Source: CAYWMP01 sp964459445
GTDB lineage: Bacteria; Desulfobacterota; DSM-4660; Desulfatiglandales; HGW-15
Direction: 5' to 3'
Assembly (NCBI GenBank): GCA_964459445.1
Contig: CAYWMP010000104.1
Coordinates: 1-21,115 of the forward strand
Length of the DNA: 21,115 nucleotides
In this document: one piece after another, positions 15,563-21,115 of the stretch
How positions within the stretch are numbered: position 1 is the first letter of the stretch
How the letters are laid out: every line of letters begins with the position of its first letter
Made by a program: the position numbers and the translations under genes
The notes under the pieces: model-generated
What the model was told of the DNA's origin: nothing
Databases searched by the model: none
Seen by the model: only the letters and a program-made list of their open reading frames with translations

Positions 15563-16366
15563 ATGACAAAGGCCATTGTAGCCGGCGCAGCCGGGCGTAT
15601 GGGTGGGCGGATCATAAACATGATCCATCAGAGTCAAGAGGTTACTCTATCCGGGGCCTTTGAGCACCCTGATCACTATTGCATCGGTCAGGATGTAGGG
15701 CAAGTTGTCGGACTGGGCGAGCTGGGAATCAACGTTGCCGCGTCCCTCAAGGACGTGATGAGCGCGGGAGACGTGGTGATTGATTTTACCGCCCCGGAGG
15801 CAACACTCCGGAATATCAAGTTGGCCTCTTCAAAGGGACTTTCTATGGTCATAGGGACCACGGGCATCACGGGGGAAATGCTTGATGAGGTCACTGAACT
15901 CGCAAAGGGCATTCGCTGCGTCATGGCCCCCAACATGAGCGTGGGTGTAAACGTGATGTTCAAGATGATTGAAAAGATGGCCAAGATTTTGGGCAATGAC
16001 TTCGATATGGAGATTCTCGAAGTTCACCATCGTATGAAAAGGGACGCCCCCAGCGGAACCGCCATGAAGCTGGCCCAAGTTTTGGCTTCATCCGTTGATC
16101 GAGACCTGGACAAGGTAGGCGTTTACGCTCGAAAGGGAATGATCGGCCAGAGAACCGATGAAGAGATCGGCATCCAAACATGGCGGGCCGGTGATATAAC
16201 GGGCGAGCATACGGTGATGTTCGGGGGGATCGGTGAGAGGATGGAACTGATCCACCGGGCCCACAACCGGGATAATTTCGCAAGAGGAGCGGTTCGGGCG
16301 GCCTCCTGGGTTGTCAATCAAGCCCCGGGGCTTTACGATATGCAGGATGTTTTGGGGTTGAAATAG
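15563..16366 (+). CDS. dapB: 4-hydroxy-tetrahydrodipicolinate reductase
   Basis: A 267-residue NAD(P)H-dependent reductase making tetrahydrodipicolinate, the substrate of DapL. The Rossmann nucleotide loop GAAGRMG is at 8-14. The signature EVHHRMKRDAPSGTA at 153-167 carries the catalytic His/Lys set (H155/H156, K159) and the substrate-binding GT. Two purine-rich stretches precede the ATG, with GAGGAGGGA the closer and the better ribosome binding site. The gene lies 62 bp after dapF and 34 bp before dapL, and is likely co-transcribed with both. Confidence 0.96.
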   Translation: MTKAIVAGAAGRMGGRIINMIHQSQEVTLSGAFEHPDHYCIGQDVGQVVGLGELGINVAASLKDVMSAGDVVIDFTAPEATLRNIKLASSKGLSMVIGTTGITGEMLDEVTELAKGIRCVMAPNMSVGVNVMFKMIEKMAKILGNDFDMEILEVHHRMKRDAPSGTAMKLAQVLASSVDRDLDKVGVYARKGMIGQRTDEEIGIQTWRAGDITGEHTVMFGGIGERMELIHRAHNRDNFARGAVRAASWVVNQAPGLYDMQDVLGLK

Positions 16367-16400
16367 AAGTGAGATTTAGACGCTTTCTTAAGAGGTCACT

Positions 16401-17567
16401 ATGGGAATAATCGAAAAGTCAGACAGGTTAAAAAGCCTACCACCCTATCTATTCAAAGAGATAGACAGAAAAAAGGAAGAGGTAAGGGCAAGTGGCGTGG
16501 ATATTATTGATCTTGGGATAGGTGACCCTGATCTGCCAACGCCGGATCATATCATCACAGAATTAAGGGAGGTCGCATCCGATCCGGCCAATCATCAATA
16601 TCCTTCCTATTCCGGCATGATGGATTTCAGGATTGCGGTCGCTGAGTGGTACAAAAAACGATTTGACGTCGAATTGGAGCCTGCAACAGAAACCCTTACA
16701 TTGGTCGGGAGCAAGGAAGGGATCGCCCATCTACCCCTGGCCTTCATCAATCCGGGGGACGTTGCACTGATCCCCTCCCCGGGATATCCTGTTTACAGTG
16801 TGGCCACAAATTTTGCCGGCGGCGAATGCCATATCATGCCCCTGGTCCGAGAGAACGATTTTTTGCCTGACCTTGAAGCGATTCCATCTGTTATTTTAGG
16901 GCGGGCCAAGGTTATGTTCATTAACTATCCCAACAACCCGACAGCAGCTACGGCTGATGTGGCGTTCTTCAATAGGGTGGTGGATTTTGCGAAGGAGCAT
17001 AATATCCTGGTTTGTCACGATGCGGCCTACACCGAGATGTCCTACGATGGATATAGCGCCCCGAGCTTCATGGAATCCGATGGCGCAAAGGATGTGGGAA
17101 TTGAATTTCACTCACTCTCAAAGACCTATAATATGACCGGCTGGAGAATCGGTTTTGCCGTGGGCAATAAGGATGCTATTGAAGGATTAGGGAGCATCAA
17201 GAGTAACGTTGATTCAGGCGTGTTTCAGGCCGTTCAAATTGCTGGGATCAAGGCCCTCAGGTACGATCAGACCTGTGTAGAAGATATGAGAGAGATCTAC
17301 GCGCGGCGTCGGGATATGATGGCCGCGGGATTAAAGGATGCCGGTTTCGAATTGGAGGCGCCCAAGGCCACTTTCTATATGTGGGTGAAAGTGCCGGAGG
17401 GTTATTCCTCCACACAACTGGCCACCCGTCTATTGGAAAAAGGCGTGGTGGTAACGCCGGGTAATGGTTTTGGGGAACCCGGAGAAGGATATTTCCGTAT
17501 TGCGCTTACCCAGCGAAGAGATCGACTCGCTGAGGCTATCGAGAGAATAAAATCGGTTTCATTTTGA
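16401..17567 (+). CDS. dapL: LL-diaminopimelate aminotransferase
   Basis: A 388-residue class I/II PLP aminotransferase that turns tetrahydrodipicolinate directly into LL-diaminopimelate with glutamate as donor, bypassing acylated intermediates. The PLP lysine is K241 in HSLSKTYNMTGWRIGF. NYPNNPT (175-181) and CHDAAYTEM (205-213) are also typical. A start of the form IEKSDRLKSLPPYLFKEID is characteristic of DapL. Direct neighbours dapB and dapF support this over a general aspartate aminotransferase. AAGAGG upstream is an adequate ribosome binding site. The 410-bp gap after it is rich in repeats and hairpins. Confidence 0.94.
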   Translation: MGIIEKSDRLKSLPPYLFKEIDRKKEEVRASGVDIIDLGIGDPDLPTPDHIITELREVASDPANHQYPSYSGMMDFRIAVAEWYKKRFDVELEPATETLTLVGSKEGIAHLPLAFINPGDVALIPSPGYPVYSVATNFAGGECHIMPLVRENDFLPDLEAIPSVILGRAKVMFINYPNNPTAATADVAFFNRVVDFAKEHNILVCHDAAYTEMSYDGYSAPSFMESDGAKDVGIEFHSLSKTYNMTGWRIGFAVGNKDAIEGLGSIKSNVDSGVFQAVQIAGIKALRYDQTCVEDMREIYARRRDMMAAGLKDAGFELEAPKATFYMWVKVPEGYSSTQLATRLLEKGVVVTPGNGFGEPGEGYFRIALTQRRDRLAEAIERIKSVSF

Positions 17568-17615
17568 AGTCAATTTTGTCGAAATTTGGCAATAAATCAC
17601 CGGGAAAGAATATTT

Positions 17616-17880
17616 GACAGGATAACAGGATCAACAAACTGTTTTAGGAGCAGATCTGGGAATCGTCAAAAAGCACCGCTTAAAGCGGGGTTCCGATATG
17701 GCTATATCGGAACTAATGTGGAGATCTTGAAGGCAATAATAAGTAAACTTATTATTGTTATCAAATACTCCATATATTGCTTTTGGACGATCTATTTAAA
17801 TGACCGGCCACCGATGATAGTGTTGTGATGTTTTTTTGGCTGACAGTTCATCCTGACAATCTTGTCTATTCTGTCTGATA
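17616..17880. repeat. Inverted pair of ATCCTGTCT-type arrays in the dapL-folK gap
   Basis: The left array has GACAGGATA and ACAGGATCA (17616-17633). The right array has CATCCTGAC, AATCTTGTC and TATTCTGTC (17849-17875) followed by TGATA, in the opposite orientation. They enclose about 215 bp holding three consecutive hairpins (17676-17757). The arrangement repeats the one in the lysA-dapF gap. No gene is supported; an 80-codon frame at 17586-17828 shows no recognisable features. The remaining 17881-17977 holds only the weak folK start context. Confidence 0.55.
17676..17757. other. Three consecutive perfect hairpins in the dapL-folK gap
   Basis: CCGCT/AGCGG (17676-17688), GTTCCGATAT/ATATCGGAAC with a 4-nt loop (17690-17713) and CAATAATAAGT/ACTTATTATTG with a 2-nt centre (17734-17757) follow one another within 82 bp. 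The third is a 24-nt perfect palindrome and could be a protein-binding site or a cruciform-prone element. Only a few scattered T residues follow it, so a classic terminator is not evident. Possible roles are an operator, the core of the repeat-bounded element around it, or a structured RNA. Confidence 0.5.
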
Positions 17881-17977
17881 ATAGCTGAGCAGTTACAAAA
17901 ATTTTTAAGAGGCAAAATTCCGGCTCTCACCACGGTCACAGTCTTCGACACTGCGGTGAAATTCGATGTAATGAGAG

Positions 17978-18472
17978 ATGAAAACGGCTTATATAGGGAT
18001 TGGATCGAATATAGGCGACAAATATCTGAATGGACTCGAAGCCGTAAAAAGGATAGACCAAATCCCTGGGTGCAAAGTCACCCGATGCTCGGACTGGTAC
18101 TCCACAAAGCCGGTCGGTGTTGAAGGTCAGGATTGGTACATTAACGGCGTTGTTTCCGTGTCCGTTGATATTAGCGCCAGAAAGCTGCTAAAAGAGTTGC
18201 AGGCTCTGGAAAAAAATATGGGACGGGTCAGAAGGGAACGATGGGGACCTCGCACTATTGATCTGGACGTTTTGCTTTATGGGCGGGAGGTGATCAATGA
18301 CGATTCACTGGAGGTTCCCCATCCACGCTTGCATCTTCGGAAGTTCGTACTTGTTCCACTGGCCCAAATAGCGCCAGATTTGCAGCATCCGGTCCTCAAA
18401 CGGTCTATGTCGGATCTGCTTGCTGAACTTAAAGAGGATGAACAGATCGTCGTCCCCTTGAATGACCCGTGA
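17978..18472 (+). CDS. folK: 2-amino-4-hydroxy-6-hydroxymethyldihydropteridine pyrophosphokinase
   Basis: A 164-residue enzyme transferring pyrophosphate from ATP to 6-hydroxymethyl-7,8-dihydropterin in folate synthesis. GSNIGD (9-14) starts the fold, and the family signature GPRTIDLDVLLY (90-101) carries the two magnesium-binding aspartates D95 and D97. PHPRLHLRKFVLVPL downstream completes the active site. No good Shine-Dalgarno precedes the ATG; GAGAG abuts it. No folP or folB neighbours are visible, so it stands as a single folate gene. Confidence 0.95.
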   Translation: MKTAYIGIGSNIGDKYLNGLEAVKRIDQIPGCKVTRCSDWYSTKPVGVEGQDWYINGVVSVSVDISARKLLKELQALEKNMGRVRRERWGPRTIDLDVLLYGREVINDDSLEVPHPRLHLRKFVLVPLAQIAPDLQHPVLKRSMSDLLAELKEDEQIVVPLNDP

Positions 18473-18505
18473 ATATTACCATTTGAAAGGGCGTAGAAAG
18501 ATGCG

Positions 18506-18733
18506 CAGATGCAAGGCGCGCGAAGTCTTGAGGAATGAGTCGTACAAGCTAAGCGGCAAAAGGTTTAAGGCGTAAGGCTTAAGGAAACCAAAGAAGTGGA
18601 GTTCTGAATTCTTACCTTGCGCCATGCGCCCGATGCCTTTCATTTATGTCGCAATGACGAGAGATGAGCGCAACACAGCCCCTTGACTTAGCTCAGGGCC
18701 GTGAGTAAGCCGAACGGCAGATGAGCGTTTTGC
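18506..18733. mobile_element. Diverged MITE-like element B, interrupted by a heptamer element
   Basis: The left half (18506-18545) reads CAGATGCAAGGC, then GAGGAATGAGTCGTAC. The right half has ATGTCGCAATGACGAG (18647-18662) and ends GGCAGATGAGCGTTTTGC (18716-18733). These blocks occur in the same order on the minus strand of the element after argB (6719-6866), including ATGAGCGTTTT. The match breaks at the central GTAC, where about 97 bp (18546-18642) are inserted. The outer ends are degraded (CAGCCTG is not intact). A segment at 18677-18700 also resembles, on the other strand, GGCCCGAGTCAAATCAAGGG inside the element after argH. Confidence 0.6.
18560..18642. repeat. Heptamer inverted repeat nested in element B
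   Basis: The left arm has four 7-nt units: AAGGTTT, AAGGCGT, AAGGCTT and AAGGAAA (18560-18587). The right arm has four units in the opposite sense: CCTTGCG, CCATGCG, CCCGATG and CCTTTCA (18615-18642). The two arms enclose 27 bp. The right arm ends exactly where homology to the outer element resumes, which suggests insertion of one repeat element into another. Confidence 0.55.
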
Positions 18734-18752
18734 GGCGTCCTGGTATTGAAAT

Positions 18753-18995
18753 ATGAGACTAATTTTATACGCCGTCATTATTTATTTTATTTACCGTGTC
18801 CTAAAGGCCTTCTTTAAACCGAAAGAGGTCAAGAGTCCTACTGCAGAAGGCGGGGTTATTGACGAAATGGTTCAAGACCCTGTGTGTAACACCTATATAC
18901 CGCGCAGAGAAGCGGTAAGAAAGGTCGTGCAGGGCCATGAGCATTTTTTTTGCAGCCCGGAGTGCGCTTCTAAATTCGAGCTGGAACAAAAGTAA
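18753..18995 (+). CDS. Small membrane-anchored protein with a YHS-type metal-binding motif
   Basis: An 80-residue protein. Residues 3-20 (LILYAVIIYFIYRVLKAF) form one hydrophobic N-terminal segment followed by a basic patch, consistent with a membrane anchor and a cytoplasmic remainder. The C-terminal half, QDPVCNTYIPRREAV, then HEHFFCSPEC and a following Phe, matches the YHS/TRASH pattern DPVC...FCS..C..F, in which the cysteines may bind a metal or a cluster. The function is unknown. Similar short single-TM YHS proteins occur widely in Desulfobacterota. The ATG has no strong ribosome binding site. It could be cut off from folK by the repeat block just upstream. Confidence 0.78.
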   Translation: MRLILYAVIIYFIYRVLKAFFKPKEVKSPTAEGGVIDEMVQDPVCNTYIPRREAVRKVVQGHEHFFCSPECASKFELEQK

Positions 18996-19003
18996 GCAGT
19001 AGG

Positions 19004-19019
19004 AGCGGATTAATCCGCT
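19004..19019. repeat. 16-bp perfect palindrome
   Basis: AGCGGATTAATCCGCT is identical to its reverse complement and starts 9 bp after the stop of the YHS protein gene. It precedes the heptamer array. It could be a regulator-binding site for the transaldolase transcript or part of the repeat; no T tract follows. Confidence 0.45.
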
Positions 19020-19023
19020 AATC

Positions 19024-19072
19024 AGAAGTCTGAAGTCAGAGGTCAGGAGTCAGGAGTCAGATGACCGATGAT
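19024..19072 (+). repeat. Seven-unit heptamer array before the transaldolase gene
   Basis: Seven consecutive 7-nt units are AGAAGTC, TGAAGTC, AGAGGTC, AGGAGTC, AGGAGTC, AGATGAC and CGATGAT. They decay toward the right end. The array ends about 30 bp before the transaldolase ATG, outside its ribosome binding site. It contains no spacers and is not CRISPR. It looks like a slippage-grown intergenic repeat. Confidence 0.7.
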
Positions 19073-19101
19073 CTAAAATTGGAATACCGGAGGGAGGCAT
19101 C

Positions 19102-19743
19102 ATGAAGTTTTTTATTGATACGGCCAATGTAGAAGAAATAAAAAAGGCAAATGATCTGGGGGTGTTGGATGGGGTCACCACAAATCCATCGCTTGTCTCC
19201 AAAGAAGGACAGGAGTTTGAACCGCTTATAAAAGAGATATGCGAAATTGTTGATGGCCCGGTCAACGGCGAAGTGGTGAGCACGGACGCAGAAGGGATGA
19301 TAAGCGAGGCCAGGGAACTGGCAAAACTGGCAGACAACATCGTGGTCAAGATTCCATTAATTGCTGAAGGGTTAAAAGCCACAAAAGCCCTGACATCGGA
19401 AGGGATTAAGACCAATGTAACCCTCTGCTTCTCGCCCGTACAAGCGCTCATGGCTGCCAAGGCGGGCGCAGCCTACATCAGCCCCTTTGTCGGGAGGCTG
19501 GACGATCTTAGCAGTAGGGGCATGGATCTCGTAGAACAGATTGTTACAATCTATGAGAACTATGGCTATGATACGGAAGTCATCGTGGCCAGCATAAGGA
19601 ACCCGACCCACGTTCTCGATGCCGCCCTGATGGGGGCAGATATATGCACATGCCCCTTCAAGGTTCTGGATCAACTAATCAAACACCCGCTGACCGATAC
19701 CGGCCTTGAGAAATTCTTGGCTGACTGGAATAAGATGGGTTAG
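19102..19743 (+). CDS. tal: Short-type transaldolase (TalB/FSA-like subfamily)
   Basis: A 213-residue single-domain TIM barrel of the transaldolase/fructose-6-phosphate aldolase family, which moves a dihydroxyacetone unit between sugar phosphates in the non-oxidative pentose phosphate pathway. The Schiff-base lysine is K83 in NIVVKIPL, and the N-terminus MKFFIDTANVEEI and GVTTNPSL are signatures. In the E. coli FSA position of Gln59 there is Glu (VNGEVVST), and in the position of Tyr131 there is Phe (SPFVGRLDD), the pattern of true transaldolases, so transaldolase activity is favoured over aldolase. GGAGGGAGG upstream is a strong ribosome binding site. The next gene begins 1 nt after its stop. 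Confidence 0.93.
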   Translation: MKFFIDTANVEEIKKANDLGVLDGVTTNPSLVSKEGQEFEPLIKEICEIVDGPVNGEVVSTDAEGMISEARELAKLADNIVVKIPLIAEGLKATKALTSEGIKTNVTLCFSPVQALMAAKAGAAYISPFVGRLDDLSSRGMDLVEQIVTIYENYGYDTEVIVASIRNPTHVLDAALMGADICTCPFKVLDQLIKHPLTDTGLEKFLADWNKMG

Positions 19744-19744
19744 A

Positions 19745-20329
19745 ATGACCGCTGTGAGACTGACGGTTTCTCTTCTCATTTCCGTACTATTCGTTATTTT
19801 GTTTCATGGAATTGCGGCGGCGGATATTTATCGCTATAAAGACGAGAATGGGGTCTGGCACTTCACCAACATCAAGACCGATAGGCGCTATAAGCTTTAC
19901 ATGCGCTCCTATAAAAAGAAATCGTCTCAGTACATCAAGGATTACGATTATATCATCAAACAGGCCTCAAAAAGGTTCAAGATCGACCCGTCACTGATAA
20001 GGGCCGTGATCAAGGCCGAATCCGATTTTGATGAAAATGCGGTCTCCCAAAAAGGGGCCCAAGGGTTGATGCAGCTCATGCCAGGGACCGCCAACGATAT
20101 GGACGTTGATAATCCCTTTAACCCCGAAGAAAACATCTTTGGGGGGACTCGATACCTGGGCCTCATGATGAAGCGTTTCAAGAAGAATATTAAACTGGCT
20201 TTAGCTGCCTATAACGCCGGTCCTGAAAAGGTAGAAGAGTATAAGGGAATCCCTCCCTTTAAAGAGACGAAGAATTTTATTCGCAGGGTGTTGAAGTATT
20301 ACAAGCATTACAACGCCACTTCCAAATGA
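19745..20329 (+). CDS. Secreted SLT-domain lytic transglycosylase with DUF4124-like N-terminus
   Basis: A 194-residue exported protein. Residues 1-26 form a signal peptide (basic start, hydrophobic LLISVLFVILF, AAA before D27). ADIYRYKDENGVWHFTN (26-42) matches the DUF4124 pattern. The C-terminal part is a soluble-lytic-transglycosylase domain with catalytic Glu92 in AVIKAESDFD, then GLMQLMPGTA and AAYNAGP. Such enzymes cleave peptidoglycan in the periplasm. The frame is open from 19706, but that start lies inside the transaldolase gene; the ATG at 19745, 1 nt after its stop, gives a clean signal peptide and implies translational coupling. pgsA follows after 23 bp. Confidence 0.9.
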   Translation: MTAVRLTVSLLISVLFVILFHGIAAADIYRYKDENGVWHFTNIKTDRRYKLYMRSYKKKSSQYIKDYDYIIKQASKRFKIDPSLIRAVIKAESDFDENAVSQKGAQGLMQLMPGTANDMDVDNPFNPEENIFGGTRYLGLMMKRFKKNIKLALAAYNAGPEKVEEYKGIPPFKETKNFIRRVLKYYKHYNATSK

Positions 20330-20352
20330 ACCTTTAAGAGATCGAAAGTGCA

Positions 20353-20931
20353 ATGGAAACGAACCGTCAGAAAGAGGTGATCCTGAATCTACCCAATACC
20401 CTCTCTTTCCTGAGGCTAGGGGCAATCCCCCTGGTCATTCTATGCCTCTATATTCCAGGTAGAGTGGGGAGCTTTTTGGCGTCCCTCATCTTCGGTGCTG
20501 CGTTTATTACTGATTTACTCGATGGCTACTATGCCAGAAGATATAATGAAGTCACCATTTTTGGGAAGTTCCTCGATCCCCTGGCCGACAAAATTCTTGT
20601 GTGCGTAACGCTGATCATGCTCATCCCCATGAACCGGGTTCCGGCTCTTATGGTGATGTTGATTATTGCCAGAGAAATTGCCGTGACCGGCTTTAGGGGA
20701 ATTGCGGTCAGCAGGGGCATCGTTATACAGGCCAGCAACCTAGGCAAATACAAGACTGTTTTTCAGTCAATTGCCACGGTTCTTCTGCTACTTTATTATC
20801 CCTACTTTGGGATTGATGCTCACGTCGTGGGCATTGTCCTTTTGTGGATCGCATTGATTTTGACGATTTGGTCTGCCTGGGCCTATTTTAAGGCCTTCGG
20901 TCAGGTCTTTTTTACGGAGGGCGGAGAATAA
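20353..20931 (+). CDS. pgsA: CDP-diacylglycerol-glycerol-3-phosphate 3-phosphatidyltransferase
   Basis: A 192-residue integral membrane enzyme producing phosphatidylglycerophosphate, the precursor of phosphatidylglycerol and cardiolipin. The CDP-alcohol phosphotransferase motif D-G-x2-A-R-x8-G-x3-D-x3-D is complete in DGYYARRYNEVTIFGKFLDP followed by LAD. NLPNTLSFLRL near the start is the usual entry helix, and about five to six hydrophobic segments follow. The length is normal for PgsA. Membership is certain at superfamily level; PgsA over PssA is favoured by length and the NLPNTLS-type N-terminus. It is likely co-transcribed with the transglycosylase gene and ends ahead of the tRNA promoter. 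Confidence 0.93.
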   Translation: METNRQKEVILNLPNTLSFLRLGAIPLVILCLYIPGRVGSFLASLIFGAAFITDLLDGYYARRYNEVTIFGKFLDPLADKILVCVTLIMLIPMNRVPALMVMLIIAREIAVTGFRGIAVSRGIVIQASNLGKYKTVFQSIATVLLLLYYPYFGIDAHVVGIVLLWIALILTIWSAWAYFKAFGQVFFTEGGE

Positions 20932-20941
20932 TATCAAAAAA

Positions 20942-20969
20942 TCAGAGGGTTAGACCAGTGCCTCTCTGA
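20942..20969 (+). terminator. Possible terminator after pgsA
   Basis: TCAGAGGG at the left and CCTCTCTGA at the right can form an 8-bp stem with one G-T pair around an 11-12-nt loop, 10 nt past the pgsA stop. Only a mixed pyrimidine run with scattered T residues follows, so termination strength is doubtful. The position, between pgsA and an independent tRNA promoter, is where a terminator would be expected. Confidence 0.35.
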
Positions 20970-21004
20970 ACCTTCGTTTCTCTGCCATATAACCGGATTT
21001 TCGG

Positions 21005-21032
21005 TTGACAAACCGGTTTTAGCCTCTACAAT
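21005..21032 (+). promoter_or_regulatory. Sigma-70-type promoter for tRNA-Gly
   Basis: TTGACA (21005-21010) and TACAAT (21027-21032) are separated by 16 bp, a near-consensus pair. A start 6-8 nt downstream (about 21039) falls just before the tRNA 5' end at 21045. The -35 box sits in a small CGGTT/AACCG hairpin (21002-21015). Confidence 0.75.
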
Positions 21033-21044
21033 ATATGAGTTCGA

Positions 21045-21115
21045 GCGGGAATAGCTCAGTTGGTAGAGCCTCACGTTGCCAACGTGATTGTCGCGGGTTC
21101 GAGTCCCGTTTCCCG
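21045..21115 (+). tRNA. tRNA-Gly (GCC anticodon), cut by the window edge
   Basis: The cloverleaf is clear: acceptor GCGGGAA pairing with TTCCCG at the window end, D arm GCTC/GAGC, anticodon stem TCACG/CGTGA with loop TTGCCAA and anticodon GCC, and T arm with GTTCGAGTC. The last acceptor base, the discriminator and any CCA lie beyond the window. It reads GGC and GGU glycine codons. It has its own promoter just upstream. Confidence 0.96.

Noticed and set aside
17586..17828. 80-codon frame in the dapL-folK gap
   Set aside because: Overlaps a nonamer array and three hairpins; no ribosome binding site and no known similarity.
19024..19072. Possible CRISPR array
   Set aside because: Units are 7 nt with no spacers, and no cas genes are in the window.

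Overview
The window looks like a chromosomal stretch of a Desulfobacterota (former deltaproteobacterial) bacterium, probably a sulfate-reducing or syntrophic relative. This is inference from gene content (xerC-hslV-hslU; argBDFGH running into a lipoprotein-lysA-dapF-dapB-dapL cluster; an EF-G paralogue; a DUF4124 transglycosylase), from the DapL route to lysine, and from the style of intergenic repeats. No rRNA, phage genes, transposase or CRISPR array was seen. One partial tRNA-Gly(GCC) closes the right edge.

Layout: a minus-strand EF-G-like GTPase gene (243-2318) is divergent from everything else. After a 493-bp gap with an orphan intrinsic terminator, all remaining genes are on the plus strand: xerC-type recombinase, hslV, hslU, argB, argD, argF, argG, argH, an LptM-like lipoprotein, lysA, dapF, dapB, dapL, folK, a small membrane-anchored YHS-type protein, a short-type transaldolase, a secreted SLT-type lytic transglycosylase, pgsA and tRNA-Gly.

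Function: ArgB, ArgD, ArgF, ArgG and ArgH cover N-acetylglutamate to arginine except for ArgC and the deacetylation step (ArgJ or ArgE), which are not here. DapB, DapL, DapF and LysA cover dihydrodipicolinate to lysine by the one-step aminotransferase branch; dapA is not between dapF and dapB and must be elsewhere. DapF also supplies meso-diaminopimelate for peptidoglycan, a theme shared with the transglycosylase. HslVU is a complete two-component protease.

The coding content is ordinary; the unusual material is between the genes. Several spacers hold MITE-like or short-period repeats: a 148-bp element with 19-bp inverted ends directly after argB; a diverged relative after folK with a heptamer-repeat element nested at its centre; a 219-bp element with perfect 18-bp inverted ends lying in frame inside the signal-peptide region of the lipoprotein gene after argH; 8-9-nt ATCCTGTCT-type arrays as inverted pairs in the lysA-dapF and dapL-folK gaps; an A/T-rich inverted repeat before lysA; and a seven-unit heptamer array before the transaldolase gene. 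The in-frame element in the lipoprotein gene is the observation most worth following.
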